Shown here: piece after piece, positions 8,751-17,623 of the stretch
Layout of the letters: every line of letters begins with the position of its first letter
Position numbering within the stretch: position 1 is the stretch's first letter
Source: an uncultured Anaerolineae bacterium
GTDB lineage: Bacteria > Chloroflexota > Anaerolineae > Anaerolineales > Villigracilaceae
Assembly: GCA_903822545.1 (NCBI GenBank)
Contig: CAIJPN010000158.1
Span: forward strand, 1-53,212
Direction: 5' to 3'
Length of the DNA: 53,212 bases
Position numbers and translations under genes: made by a program
Notes under the pieces: model-generated
The model's database searches: none
What the model saw: only the letters and a program-made list of their open reading frames with translations
What the model was told of the DNA's origin: nothing

Positions 8751-8776
8751 AAGCCCCTGCGAGATGACAGGGGCTT
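8751..8776 (-). terminator. Intra-operon hairpin with T run
   Basis: AAGCCCCTG (8751-8759) and CAGGGGCTT (8768-8776) form a 9-bp stem. On the minus strand it is followed by TTTTTAAAA. It lies between the alcohol dehydrogenase and kinase genes, so it may be a partial terminator setting lower expression of the last three genes. Confidence 0.65.
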
Positions 8777-8791
8777 GGGTCGAACGCTACG

Positions 8792-9925
8792 CTAAAGCGC
8801 GTCCTGGTAAATGGCTTGGATTTGGGCTCCATCCAGGGGGACTGGGCAGTTATCCAGCAGGCGGCGGATTTGCACGGCTTCCTGGGTGAAATCTTCCAGT
8901 TGCGAGGCAGTGACGCCCAGCGCACTCATCCTGGCCGGGATACCGATTTGTTCCGAGAGGTGGGTGATACCCTCCACCAGGCTGACACCCGGGGCCAGGT
9001 TCATCCAGTCGGCCATTTCGGCAAATTTCTCGGCGAGCGCTGGGGCCAAGGCCTTGAATACATAAGGAAGCAAGACGCTATTGGCTTTGCCATGCACGAT
9101 GCGGTTCTTGCCTTGCAACGGGTAGGCCAGCGCATGGACAGCATGGGTATTGGCATTGGCCAGGGCCACAGAGGCATAAAGGCAGCCGAGCGCCATACCT
9201 TCACGGGCCTCCAGGTTGCGGCCTTCGGCGACCGCGGGAGCCAACCACTTGCTGATCCACTTGATGCCCAGTTCGGCAAAGGGCATCGAAAGCGGGTTGG
9301 CAGCGCGCCCGGTGTAAGACTCGAGCGCGTGACAGAGCGCATCCAGCCCGCTGGATGCGGTGACGGAGGCCGGGGCCGAGAGCGCCAGTACCGGGTCAAT
9401 TAACGCCAAGTCGGTGAGCATGTAGGATGAGAAAACGGCTTCCTTCGACTGGCGCTCGGGGACATAGAACAATGAACCCCGACCAATCTCCGAGCCTGTT
9501 CCGGCAGTAGTGGGCAAAAGGATGGTGGGAACGCCCTTGTGCGGGATTTTGTTCAAGCCCAGATAATCCATGATATCGCCATCGTTGCCGAGCATCGCCG
9601 CCACAACCTTGGCACTATCCATTGCGCTGCCGCCACCCATCCCAACAACCAGGTCGCAGCCAGCCTGGCGGGCAAAATCAACGCAGGCACGCACGCTGTG
9701 AATGGAAGGCTCAGGTTCGATATCAAGATAAGGCCTAATGGCAACATTGGCCTTGCGGATCCAACCGCAGAGTTGGTCAACCAGCCCAGCTTTTTCCAGT
9801 CCCCGGTCGCTAACCACCAAAACATGCCTGGCGCCCAATCGGGTGATGTGCTCGCCGATATTTTCCGCGCTTTTAACGCCAAAAACAACCGGCGGGGCAA
9901 GAAAACTAAAAGTTTGAATGGTCAT
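8792..9925 (-). CDS. Iron-containing alcohol dehydrogenase (group III)
   Basis: A 377-residue NAD(P)-dependent dehydrogenase. The cofactor motifs are GMGGGSAMDSAK (95-106) and LPTTAGTGSE (137-146). The metal ligands are Asp195 and His199 (GLDALCHALESY), His264 and His278 (HAVHALAYPL, then VHGKANS). All four ligands are present. An AGGAGAT box precedes the ATG, and it starts 12 bases after the ABC ATPase gene. In the sugar-acid operon it could oxidise an acid sugar or reduce the aldehyde made by an aldolase. Confidence 0.88.
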   Translation of the reverse strand: MTIQTFSFLAPPVVFGVKSAENIGEHITRLGARHVLVVSDRGLEKAGLVDQLCGWIRKANVAIRPYLDIEPEPSIHSVRACVDFARQAGCDLVVGMGGGSAMDSAKVVAAMLGNDGDIMDYLGLNKIPHKGVPTILLPTTAGTGSEIGRGSLFYVPERQSKEAVFSSYMLTDLALIDPVLALSAPASVTASSGLDALCHALESYTGRAANPLSMPFAELGIKWISKWLAPAVAEGRNLEAREGMALGCLYASVALANANTHAVHALAYPLQGKNRIVHGKANSVLLPYVFKALAPALAEKFAEMADWMNLAPGVSLVEGITHLSEQIGIPARMSALGVTASQLEDFTQEAVQIRRLLDNCPVPLDGAQIQAIYQDAL

Positions 9926-9937
9926 TTATCTCCTGTT

Positions 9938-10918
9938 TTATGCCTTGTGACAGGCTACCCAACGGCCATCATCCATTTGACGCCATTCGGGTGCTTCGGT
10001 TTTGCAACGATCGACAGCAATTGGGCAGCGCGGGTGGAAATGGCAGCCACTGGGCGGTTCAATCGCTGAGGGAACATCGCCAGCAAGCACCTGGCGCTTC
10101 CGCGTTTTTTCGATATGTGGATTAGGAACCGGCACCGCCGAAAGCAATGCCCGGGTATAGGGATGTTTTGGCTCAGCGAAAATCTGTTCCTTCGTACCCA
10201 TTTCAGCCATCCGGCCCAGGTACATCACACCGACCCGATTACAGATGTGCTTGACCACCGAAAGATCGTGAGCGATGAACAGGTAGGTCAGGTTATATTT
10301 TTCCTGTAAATCTTGCATCAGGTTGATGATTTGGGCCTGGATGGAAACATCCAGCGCCGAAATCGGTTCATCGCAGACGATGAATTCCGGTTCGCAGGCC
10401 AGGGCGCGGGCAATACAAATGCGCTGGCGTTGCCCACCAGAGAATTCGTGCGGGTAACGGTTGAGCGCTTTTTCAGAGAGGCCCACATCTTTGAGCAGAG
10501 TGACAACGCGTTCGGTCACAGTTTCCTTCGTTGCCAGTTTGTGCGCCAGGATCGGTTCTGCCAGCGCCGCGCCAATCGTCATGCGCGGGTTGAGGGTGGA
10601 GTAGGGATCCTGGAAAATGATCTGGATTTTGCGGCGAAAGGGGCGCAGTTCGTTTTCGCTCAAGGCCGTCAGATCGATGTCTTTGAAATAACACTTGCCC
10701 GAGGTGGGGCGGTGTAACTGTAAAAATGTAAATCCGGTGGTGGATTTGCCGCAGCCGCTCTCACCGACCAGGCCAAGCGTTTCACCAGCCTGGATTTCAA
10801 ACGAAACGTTATCCACCGCATGAACGATGGCTTTTTTCTCGCCGTACGCGCCCAGGCGCACCGGGAAGTATTTGACCAGATTGACAGCGCGAATGAGGGG
10901 TTGGGAGGTTGATGTCAT
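9938..10918 (-). CDS. Oligopeptide/dipeptide-type ABC importer ATPase, second subunit
   Basis: A 326-residue ATP-binding subunit. It has Walker [13 protein letters not shown], signature FSGGQRQRICIARAL, Walker B FIVCDEP, and the C-terminal oligopeptide/dipeptide transporter extension with GCHFHPRCPIAVDRC, which supplies iron-sulfur ligands in this family. I choose ATG 10918 because it overlaps the true stop of the preceding ATPase (ATGA) and gives the normal N-terminus; the open frame upstream is the shifted tail of that gene. It pairs with the other ATPase to drive the importer encoded by the next three genes. The catabolic neighbours suggest that the cargo is a sugar acid or its oligomer, not a peptide. 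Confidence 0.9.
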   Translation of the reverse strand: MTSTSQPLIRAVNLVKYFPVRLGAYGEKKAIVHAVDNVSFEIQAGETLGLVGESGCGKSTTGFTFLQLHRPTSGKCYFKDIDLTALSENELRPFRRKIQIIFQDPYSTLNPRMTIGAALAEPILAHKLATKETVTERVVTLLKDVGLSEKALNRYPHEFSGGQRQRICIARALACEPEFIVCDEPISALDVSIQAQIINLMQDLQEKYNLTYLFIAHDLSVVKHICNRVGVMYLGRMAEMGTKEQIFAEPKHPYTRALLSAVPVPNPHIEKTRKRQVLAGDVPSAIEPPSGCHFHPRCPIAVDRCKTEAPEWRQMDDGRWVACHKA

Positions 10919-11918
10919 GCCGCTGCGCTCCTTTCGCGGATATCTATAAAACAGGCCGTGCGATGGCTGGCATCTTTTCCAGCGGCGACCGGCTGTAATG
11001 CGGGTAATTCTGACTGGCAACGTTCCACGGCGAAAGAACAGCGCAGGAAAAATGGGCAAGAAGTGGGCGGTTTGCGTAAATCGGCGGGGAGCCGGGGATG
11101 GAGGCCAGGCGGCGAACGTTCTTTTCGGCCTGGAACGCTGGCAGGGCGGAAAGTAACCCCAAAGTGTAGGGATGGCGTGGGTCGTCGAACAACTCCTCGA
11201 CTGTGGCTTCCTCCACTATCGTTCCGGCATACATCACCATAATGCGATCCGCCAGCCCGGCCACCAGACTCAGGTCATGGGTGATCCAGATAATGGCCAC
11301 GCCCAGCCGGTCGCGCAAATCTTTGACCAGTTCCACGATCTGGGCCTGAATGGTGACATCCAGCGCGGTGGTCGGTTCATCGGCGATGATTAACCCTGGC
11401 TCGCAGGCCAGGGCCATGGCGATCATGGCGCGCTGGCGCATCCCGCCAGAAAATTGGTGGGGATAATCCTTGATGCGCTGCTCAGGATCGGGGATACCCA
11501 CCAGCCGCAGCAATTCAACGGTGCGTTTGAGTGCCACTTCCTTGCTGGCGCGGCGGTGATAAATGAGGGATTCGCCCACCTGGTCGCCAATGGTCAAGAC
11601 CGGGTTGAAGGAGGTCATTGGATCCTGGAAAATCAGCCCGATTTTGCCGCCGCGCACCTTCTGGATTTGGCCAAAGTTCATTTTGAGCAAATCCTGCCCT
11701 TCGAAAAGGGCACGGCCTGATTCCACCTGTGCCGCCGGGGGCAGCAGCCGCAGCAGGCTGAGCATGGTGACGCTTTTGCCGCAGCCACTTTCGCCCACCA
11801 CGCCCAGCGTCTCGCCACGGTTGACATGGAAAGAGACACCGTTGACGGCGTGCACCAGGCTGCCGCGTGAGCGGAAGCGGGTTTTCAAATCTTTAACGTC
11901 CAGCAAGATTTCACCCAT
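10915..11918 (-). CDS. Oligopeptide/dipeptide-type ABC importer ATPase, first subunit (frameshifted)
   Basis: Walker [13 protein letters not shown], signature [15 protein letters not shown] and Walker B LIIADEP are intact. The frame then slips: as read it continues [11 protein letters not shown] and stops at 10944. Read one base shifted from about 11081-11090 the strand encodes [22 protein letters not shown], the expected C-terminal cysteine-rich extension, and stops at TGA 10917-10915. That stop overlaps the next ATG. One base appears to be missing in the run TCGGCGGGGA. It is either a sequencing/assembly error or a recent mutation. Without the correction the protein loses its iron-sulfur tail. 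Confidence 0.85.
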
Positions 11919-11921
11919 AGG

Positions 11922-12899
11922 CTAGCCCTTCCACTGGCGGGGGTTGAGGGCATCGTTCAGGCCATCACCCAGGAAACTGAAGGCCACTGTCATCAGACCC
12001 AAGACCAGCGCCGGGGCCATCAGTAAGTGCGGAGCGGAAGTCCACTGGCGCAGACCTTCGTTGATCATGTTGCCCCAACTGGGAATAGGTGGCTGGATGC
12101 CAATGCCCAGGAAACTGAGAGCGGATTCGGTCAACATGGCGGAGCCCATCCCGGCGCTCATTTGCACGATGACCGGGCCAATCGCATTGGGGATGATGTA
12201 TTTGGTGACGATGGTGAAAGTCGGCAGGCCCAGGGCGCGGGCGGCCAGCACGTAGTTGTAATTCCGCACCGCCATCACCTGTGAACGCAGGAGACGGGCA
12301 TACGGGCACCAGGCGACCAGCACAATCACCACGATAACCAGGGCCAAATCCAACAGGCTGGATTGACGGAAAACCGGGTTGAGCGTGGAGAGATACATTT
12401 GCTCCATCCAGCGCGAGAGCGGGGGGCGCAAGGAAACAGCTAACACCACCCCCAAGACGAGGTTCGGGAAGGCCATGTTCAGGTCGGTGAACCACATCAG
12501 GAAAAAGTCCACTTTGCCGCCAAAATAACCTGAAATGCTCCCGACAACTACTCCGATCAGTGAACTCAACACGACAACCAACAAGCTGACCAAGGTGGCA
12601 GTTCTTGCGCCATAAATTACCCGGCTGAGCACATCGCGGCCCAGGTTATCGGTTCCTAACCAGTGATCGGCCGAGGGCGGCTGGCCGCGGATCGACAAGT
12701 CTTGTTTCAGGAAATCATACGGGGTCAGGTAGGGGCCAAAGATGGCAAAGAAAAACAGGATCACAACGACTGCAATACTGAGCACTGCCATCTTGTTCTT
12801 GAGCAGGCGGTCAAAGGAATCTCGCCAGATGCCAATGGCTTTTTCATCGGCGGTGACGCCATCGTCAGTTAATTTCTTGATGGTTGAGGCTGGAGCCAT
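11922..12899 (-). CDS. Dipeptide-type ABC importer permease, DppC-like
   Basis: A 325-residue inner-membrane permease. The cytosolic N-terminus (WRDSFDRLLKNKMAVLS) is followed by six predicted membrane segments. The family-typical LGTDNLGRDVLSRVIYG lies in the first half, and the EAA loop (ARALGLPTFTIVTKYIIPNA) contacts the ATPases. I choose ATG 12899, nine bases after an AGGAG box, rather than the ATG at 12908, which sits directly on that box. The start falls 1 base after the permease stop at 12901, so translation is coupled. Confidence 0.9.
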   Translation of the reverse strand: MAPASTIKKLTDDGVTADEKAIGIWRDSFDRLLKNKMAVLSIAVVVILFFFAIFGPYLTPYDFLKQDLSIRGQPPSADHWLGTDNLGRDVLSRVIYGARTATLVSLLVVVLSSLIGVVVGSISGYFGGKVDFFLMWFTDLNMAFPNLVLGVVLAVSLRPPLSRWMEQMYLSTLNPVFRQSSLLDLALVIVVIVLVAWCPYARLLRSQVMAVRNYNYVLAARALGLPTFTIVTKYIIPNAIGPVIVQMSAGMGSAMLTESALSFLGIGIQPPIPSWGNMINEGLRQWTSAPHLLMAPALVLGLMTVAFSFLGDGLNDALNPRQWKG

Positions 12900-12900
12900 G

Positions 12901-13863
12901 TTACACATCTCCTCGCTGCGCTTGCTTCAGGCGGGGGTCTAACAACGGGTAAGAAATATCCACCAGAAGGTTTGTTAGCGTGACCATAGTCAGGACAACC
13001 AGCACACAGCCCAGCAGTAATGAGTAATCATTATTCAAGATGCCGTCCCGGATCAGGCGGCCAATGCCGGGAATGCCAAAGACAATTTCCAGCAACAGCG
13101 ATCCAGCCAGCAAGTTGGTCATCACCACGCCCATCTGGGTGACAACGGGGGTCAGCACCGGGCGCAAGGCGTGCTTGGTGATCGTCACCCATTCCGGCAA
13201 GCCCTTGGCGCGGGCAGTGCGAATATAATCTTCTGAGAGCACGTCCAGTACCGCGCTGCGGGCCTGGCGAATGACTATCGCCATAGGGCGAATAGCCGCC
13301 ACAGTAAGTGGAATAATTGCATTGACAGTAAACACACCTGTCCAGCCATGGGGTACTGGCAAGATTGGAAATTGAAGGCACAGCAGCACCATTAACAATG
13401 GCGCGATGACAAAAGTCGGGATGCCCCAGAAAAACAAAGCCCCCCCCAAAATAAGATTATCAGGCCAATGGTTTTGATTGAGGGCAGCAATCACCCCCAG
13501 AGGAATTCCCACCAGGGCAATAATCGCTGTTGCAGCCAGTGCGATTGATAGGGTGATCGGAAAAGCGGCGCTGATTGATTCCATCACCGGCCGCCCATCC
13601 GCCAGAGACAAACCCAAATCACCTTGAGCCGCCTTCCAAACGTAATCGCCGAACTGAACCAGGAAGGGGCGGTTCAATCCCATTTTATCCTTGAGGGCTT
13701 CATAGCGCGGATTGCCTGGCTGGAAAAGATCGGTGGCCTCACGCGAGAACATGATTTGGATGGGATCGCCGCCACCGTAAAACATCAGCGCATACACGAT
13801 CAGGAGCAATAAAAGTACTCCTGGAAGCCAGCGGAGCAACCTAAGCAGGATAAATCGAATCAT
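12901..13863 (-). CDS. Dipeptide-type ABC importer permease, DppB-like
   Basis: A 320-residue inner-membrane permease. It has an N-terminal membrane helix (FILLRLLRWLPGVLLLLL), six predicted segments in all, and the coupling loop YIRTARAKGLPEW, which marks the DppB/OppB type. The start is ATG 13863, with a GGAGAGG box just upstream; the in-frame TTG at 13875 lies on that box. It is preceded by a strong hairpin that separates it from the binding-protein gene. It forms the channel with the DppC-like permease. Confidence 0.9.
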   Translation of the reverse strand: MIRFILLRLLRWLPGVLLLLLIVYALMFYGGGDPIQIMFSREATDLFQPGNPRYEALKDKMGLNRPFLVQFGDYVWKAAQGDLGLSLADGRPVMESISAAFPITLSIALAATAIIALVGIPLGVIAALNQNHWPDNLILGGALFFWGIPTFVIAPLLMVLLCLQFPILPVPHGWTGVFTVNAIIPLTVAAIRPMAIVIRQARSAVLDVLSEDYIRTARAKGLPEWVTITKHALRPVLTPVVTQMGVVMTNLLAGSLLLEIVFGIPGIGRLIRDGILNNDYSLLLGCVLVVLTMVTLTNLLVDISYPLLDPRLKQAQRGDV

Positions 13864-13886
13864 ATTCCTCTCCAATTTGCTGGTGG

Positions 13887-13924
13887 AATAAGCAAGGAAC
13901 AGCGCTGTCTGTTCCTTGCTTATT
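13887..13924 (-). promoter_or_regulatory. 16-bp stem-loop between binding-protein and permease genes
   Basis: AATAAGCAAGGAACAG (13887-13902) and its exact complement (13909-13924) surround a 6-base loop. On the minus strand no T run follows, so complete termination is unlikely. Such hairpins after the binding-protein gene commonly protect its mRNA and raise its level above that of the permeases. Confidence 0.65.
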
Positions 13925-13955
13925 TTTATAACACAAAGGATTGATTTACCACTGA

Positions 13956-15647
13956 TTACTGCGGCCGCTTGGTAAGGTCGAGATCCAAATTCCAGGGGTC
14001 AATAATCTGCCAGTCATAGTTCTTGGCAAAATTCAGCACCCAGGGCATGTGGTGCATCATTGGGCCTTCAGCGACCCACGGGATGTAGACGTAATCAGTC
14101 ATGACCAGTTTTTCTGCTTCCAAGGCTTTCAGGTTGCGATTGGGGTCGGTGGGATCCAGCATCAGGGCTTCATCGATCAAACGGTCGACATCTGGGTTAT
14201 TATAATTTCCCATCTTGCTCTGAGCATTTCCAGACCCGGAATGGACCGAGTTCTTTAGCATGGTCGGGGCATCGGCAAATCGGGTTCCCACATCATCGCG
14301 GAAGACCTGAACCTTACCCTGATCAGCTACCGAGAGTTTGTCCATAGCAGGAACAAATTCAGTTTCCTGGATTCCCAACACCTGCCGCCACTGCTCTACC
14401 AGAATCTGGGCGGCGAGTTCAGCCTGGGGATTACTGGTGCCGGCCACATAAATCTTGGGCATGGCATCCTTGTATTTGCACTGGGCAAAAGCTGCCCTGG
14501 CATCATCCGGATTATTCATTGGCGGCTGGTTGGTTTCCTTATCTCCCAGGATTGGTTTGAGCAGGGTGGTGCCGGCTACGCCCGGGCCATGCGGATGAGA
14601 GGCCTTGAACATTTCATCTGAGTTGACGGCCATGACTAACGCTGTTCGACAGTTAATATCGTCCATTGGCGGGACGCTGCCATTGATCCAAAAGACCTGG
14701 ATGACGAAATCAGGCGACTCGTTCGTGCCGACATATTCTGGGCCAAATTGATCGAAGGTGGTCGGCAAATCATTACTGAAGTTGATGTCAGCCTGGCCCT
14801 TCTGCATCATCAAAGCAGCGGTGGCCCCATCTTCGACTGCGACGATCTTGATACGGTCAAGCTTCGGTTTGGGTCCCCACCAGTAGGGATTGGGCACATA
14901 TTCCGAATAACCCGTGTTGATATCCATTAACACTGGCATGTAGGGGCCGGAAACGGCCGGTTTATTATCCGCATGCCACCAATCGGCGACTTCCTGTCCA
15001 TCCGCGCCGCGCGCCTGGGAGATCTTCACCGGACCAATCAGGTTCGTGGCGATGCGCTTGAACAACACAGGATCCGGGGCCTTCAAAGTGATTTCAAGGG
15101 TCGAAGCGTCCTTGACGACGATACCGGGCAGGGTGGTGGCATTGCCAGCGACTGCTTCATCATATCCGACAATGCCAGAGAGGAACAGCGAAACGCGCTG
15201 GTGCTTGGTAAGCGGCTGGGTGGAAAGTTCCCAGGTGCCTTTGACATCGTCAGCAGTGATCGGGCTGCCATCTGAAAAGACCGCTTTGGGGTCAATCTTG
15301 AAGGTCCAAACTTTGAAATCGGGGCTAGACGACCAGGAAGCAAAGACAGCAGGGGTGAAGTTGCCGGTTCGGTCAGCTTGAATCGTGGGTGCCCACCACA
15401 GCGAGAGGAAACGAACAGCGGTACCTCCGCCTCGCAACGGCGAAAGATCCTTATTCACCGTGGGGCTGATAATTGTCAGGATTTTTTCTGCTGCGGCAGG
15501 CGCCGCAGGTTGCCCTGGTTGAGCCTCGGTAGCGGCAGGAGCGTTGGTAGGGGGATTTTCCGCAGGGACAGCGGCCGGGCTGCCACAAGCGCTAAGAACA
15601 AACACAGCAATCAGCAATACAGTCAGTACAGAAGAGATGCGGCGCAT
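13956..15647 (-). CDS. ABC substrate-binding lipoprotein, SBP family 5
   Basis: A 563-residue extracytoplasmic solute-binding protein. Residues 1-20 form a lipoprotein signal ending in the lipobox VLSAC (Cys21), followed by an Ala/Pro-rich linker. The rest is the family 5 fold: WTFKIDPKAVFSDGSPITADDV is the hallmark strand-loop. Relatives bind peptides, nickel, or sugars and sugar oligomers. The operon encodes sugar-acid enzymes and no peptidase, so a sugar acid or oligomer is the likelier ligand (inference). It is the first gene of the operon and has a well-formed promoter. Confidence 0.9.
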   Translation of the reverse strand: MRRISSVLTVLLIAVFVLSACGSPAAVPAENPPTNAPAATEAQPGQPAAPAAAEKILTIISPTVNKDLSPLRGGGTAVRFLSLWWAPTIQADRTGNFTPAVFASWSSSPDFKVWTFKIDPKAVFSDGSPITADDVKGTWELSTQPLTKHQRVSLFLSGIVGYDEAVAGNATTLPGIVVKDASTLEITLKAPDPVLFKRIATNLIGPVKISQARGADGQEVADWWHADNKPAVSGPYMPVLMDINTGYSEYVPNPYWWGPKPKLDRIKIVAVEDGATAALMMQKGQADINFSNDLPTTFDQFGPEYVGTNESPDFVIQVFWINGSVPPMDDINCRTALVMAVNSDEMFKASHPHGPGVAGTTLLKPILGDKETNQPPMNNPDDARAAFAQCKYKDAMPKIYVAGTSNPQAELAAQILVEQWRQVLGIQETEFVPAMDKLSVADQGKVQVFRDDVGTRFADAPTMLKNSVHSGSGNAQSKMGNYNNPDVDRLIDEALMLDPTDPNRNLKALEAEKLVMTDYVYIPWVAEGPMMHHMPWVLNFAKNYDWQIIDPWNLDLDLTKRPQ

Positions 15648-15825
15648 AACTTATTTCCTTTCGTGATTTGAGTAGGGGAATTTCTCTGACCTGCTTGACG
15701 ATGTAAGATTGAGTGGTTTTATTACGCAGTGGGGATTCTCCTTTCCAGCCAGCGTCGCGCTTGCAGGCCGAACCGTATGACATATTTTGAAAGCATATGA
15801 GTAAAAAACGCCAAGTGTCAAAACC

Positions 15826-15854
15826 ATAATAGCACTTAATGTCATAATAGTCAA
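15826..15854 (-). promoter_or_regulatory. Sigma-70 promoter of the sugar-acid import/catabolic operon
   Basis: On the minus strand TTGACT (15854-15849) and TATTAT (15831-15826) are spaced by 17 bases. The octamer CATAATAG occurs twice here on the plus strand (near 15825 and 15843), 19 bases apart, a possible operator half-site. A 180-base leader precedes the ATG. Confidence 0.75.
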
Positions 15855-15883
15855 TCCTAATGGAAATATATGGAAGCGGATGA

Positions 15884-15912
15884 TTGATTTTTGTCACGCA
15901 TGGTGGTAATAT
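15884..15912 (+). promoter_or_regulatory. Sigma-70 promoter of the PdxA-type gene
   Basis: TTGATT (15884-15889), a 17-base spacer, and TAATAT (15907-15912). Its -35 lies only 29 bases from the -35 of the divergent operon promoter, so one bound regulator could control both. The sequence between them contains two TATGGAAG/AATGGAAA-like repeats. Confidence 0.75.
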
Positions 15913-15958
15913 ATTCTCAAACAAATTGAGAGCTTTTTACCCATCGAAGGAAGAACCT

Positions 15959-16978
15959 ATGACAGTCAAAACAACGCTCCCCCGCCTGGTAATTACCATG
16001 GGCGATCCCGCCGGATGCGGCCCTGAAATTATCGCCAAAGTGCTGACCAAGCCCGAAGCCTACGCAACCTCCCTGCCGCTGGTGATTGGCAGTGCCCAGG
16101 TGATGAAATGGGCTTTGGGAGTGGTAGGGAAACAAAGTGAAGTTCGAGCGATCAAAACACCCGCTGAAGCGCAGTTTGCTCCAGGGGTAATCGATGTTTT
16201 GGATTTGGAGATTTTCGATATTTCCGAGATTCAGCCCGGAAAAACCCAATCGCTGGCCGGGCAAGCCGCCTACGAATACCTGGTCCATGCCATTGACCTG
16301 GCTCTGGGTGGCGAGGTGGATGCCATCGTGACCGCTCCGCTCTCCAAGGAGGCCATGAACCTGGCTGGTTACCATTTTGACGGACACACTGAAATCCTGG
16401 CCACCCGCACACAAAGCAAAAAATACACCATGATGCTGGCTTCCAGGGATTTTCACGTTACGCATGTCAGCACTCACTGTTCCCTACGCACTGCCATCGA
16501 GCGATGTAAAACTAATCGTATCCTGGATGTGATTCGCCTGACAAATGAAGCCCTCAAACAAATGGGCATTCGCGAGCCGTTTATTGGAGTTGCCGGGCTA
16601 AATCCGCATTGCGGCGAAAACGGTTTGTTCGGCGACGAGGATGTGGAACAAATCCAACCGGCCATTGATTTGGCGATCCAGGAAGGCATTCGTGTTTACC
16701 CGAATCCGATTCCCCCTGATACCGTTTTTGTGCGCATGGCGCAATACAAAGAATTCAACGCGGTCGTTGCACAGTACCATGACCAAGGACACATCGCCGC
16801 GAAAATTGTCGATTTTTGGGGTGGAGTCAACATTACCCTGGGTTTGCCCATCATCCGAACTTCTGTAGATCACGGCACCGCATTCGATATTGTTGGCACG
16901 GGGAAAGCAAATCCAGACAGCCTGATTAACGCGATCAATTATGCCCGCTTGTTGGCAAAGAGTCGTGTTACCTCGTGA
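15959..16978 (+). CDS. PdxA-family dehydrogenase, probable 4-phospho-threonate/erythronate dehydrogenase (PdxA2 type)
   Basis: A 339-residue NAD-dependent oxidative decarboxylase. It has ITMGDPAGCGPEI (12-24), the hallmark nucleotide/substrate motif, then the metal-histidine motifs FDGHTE, DQGHIAAK and DHGTAFDI. I choose ATG 15959 with AAGGAAG upstream. The same fold serves vitamin B6 synthesis (PdxA) and four-carbon sugar-acid breakdown (PdxA2), where 4-phospho-threonate is oxidised and loses CO2 to give dihydroxyacetone phosphate. Location opposite the DUF1537 kinase operon favours the second role. No other B6 gene is nearby. Confidence 0.88.
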   Translation: MTVKTTLPRLVITMGDPAGCGPEIIAKVLTKPEAYATSLPLVIGSAQVMKWALGVVGKQSEVRAIKTPAEAQFAPGVIDVLDLEIFDISEIQPGKTQSLAGQAAYEYLVHAIDLALGGEVDAIVTAPLSKEAMNLAGYHFDGHTEILATRTQSKKYTMMLASRDFHVTHVSTHCSLRTAIERCKTNRILDVIRLTNEALKQMGIREPFIGVAGLNPHCGENGLFGDEDVEQIQPAIDLAIQEGIRVYPNPIPPDTVFVRMAQYKEFNAVVAQYHDQGHIAAKIVDFWGGVNITLGLPIIRTSVDHGTAFDIVGTGKANPDSLINAINYARLLAKSRVTS

Positions 16979-17052
16979 TAATAACGGCATTCTCCATCGG
17001 CTGGCTATGTAGTTTCATAAAGGAAAAGAAAGAACGAACATCGCCAAAAGTC

Positions 17053-17061
17053 TGTGATAAT
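17053..17061 (+). promoter_or_regulatory. Extended -10 element of a leaderless transcript
   Basis: TGTGATAAT ends 8 bases before the ATG at 17070, so transcription would begin at or next to the start codon. No ribosome-binding site lies between. Confidence 0.4.
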
Positions 17062-17069
17062 ATTTGCCC

Positions 17070-17549
17070 ATGCCACCGATTAATAATGTTACCCGTTTCC
17101 TTGATGCCAAAAAGGTGAAATATCGCGCCTTTGAAACGCCCGCCGAAAAGCTAGGGGCGCTGGAAACTGCCCAATTTCTCAAGATCAACCCAGAAGTGGT
17201 TTTTAAAACGATCGTGGTGCTGCGCCAGAAAGCTGGGAGCAAACCCATCCTGGCAGTGGTGCCCGGCTCCAGCGAGGTGGATCTCAAATTGCTGGCCACA
17301 GCGCTGGGTGAGAAAAAGGTATCCCTGCCTTCGGAGCGCGAAGCCGAAGCGTTGACAGGCCTCCAGGCGGGCGGGATTTCCCCGTTGGCGCTCATCAACA
17401 AAGGTTTCCAGGTGTTGATCGATTCTTCCGCGCAGGGTTTCCCTGAAATCCACATTTCTGGCGGCCAGCGCGGGCTGAATATTGCCCTGCCACCCAAAGA
17501 CCTCGCCAGCCTGACAAACGCCCGTTTTGCGGCCATCAAACACCCCTGA
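17070..17549 (+). CDS. ybaK: YbaK/EbsC-family aminoacyl-tRNA deacylase
   Basis: A 159-residue cytosolic editing enzyme that hydrolyses Cys-tRNA(Pro) in characterised members. The family layout is clear: N-terminal TRFLDAKKVKYR, then VFKTIVVL, AVVPGSSEVDLKLLA, the GISPLAL loop, and C-terminal GGQRGLNIAL. The length matches the family. The start is the ATG that appears to be leaderless; an in-frame TTG six bases upstream is a weaker option. It is a single-gene unit unrelated to its neighbours. Confidence 0.9.
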   Translation: MPPINNVTRFLDAKKVKYRAFETPAEKLGALETAQFLKINPEVVFKTIVVLRQKAGSKPILAVVPGSSEVDLKLLATALGEKKVSLPSEREAEALTGLQAGGISPLALINKGFQVLIDSSAQGFPEIHISGGQRGLNIALPPKDLASLTNARFAAIKHP

Positions 17550-17597
17550 TCCATATAAAAAAACAGAAAAAAAAGATGGAATGCGGTCTGTTCGGGC

Positions 17598-17603
17598 TAT
17601 AAT
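17598..17603 (+). promoter_or_regulatory. -10 box before the amino-acid ABC ATPase gene
   Basis: A perfect TATAAT lies 21 bases before the ATG, with an AAGGAG ribosome site between. No convincing -35 box is seen. Confidence 0.35.
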
Positions 17604-17623
17604 TGACCAGCCAAGGAGACGAT

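Larger units (their letters stand above)
15648..15958. other. Divergent regulatory region
   Basis: A 311-base gap between the binding-protein gene and the pdxA-type gene. It contains the two back-to-back promoters listed separately and no open frame worth calling. The spacing suggests shared control, with the DeoR-type protein of 4305 as the obvious candidate. Confidence 0.6.

Noticed and set aside
9938-11059. Longer form of the second ABC ATPase starting at 11059
   Set aside because: The extra 47 residues are the frameshifted tail of the preceding ATPase; the ATGA overlap at 10918 and the normal N-terminus fix the start.
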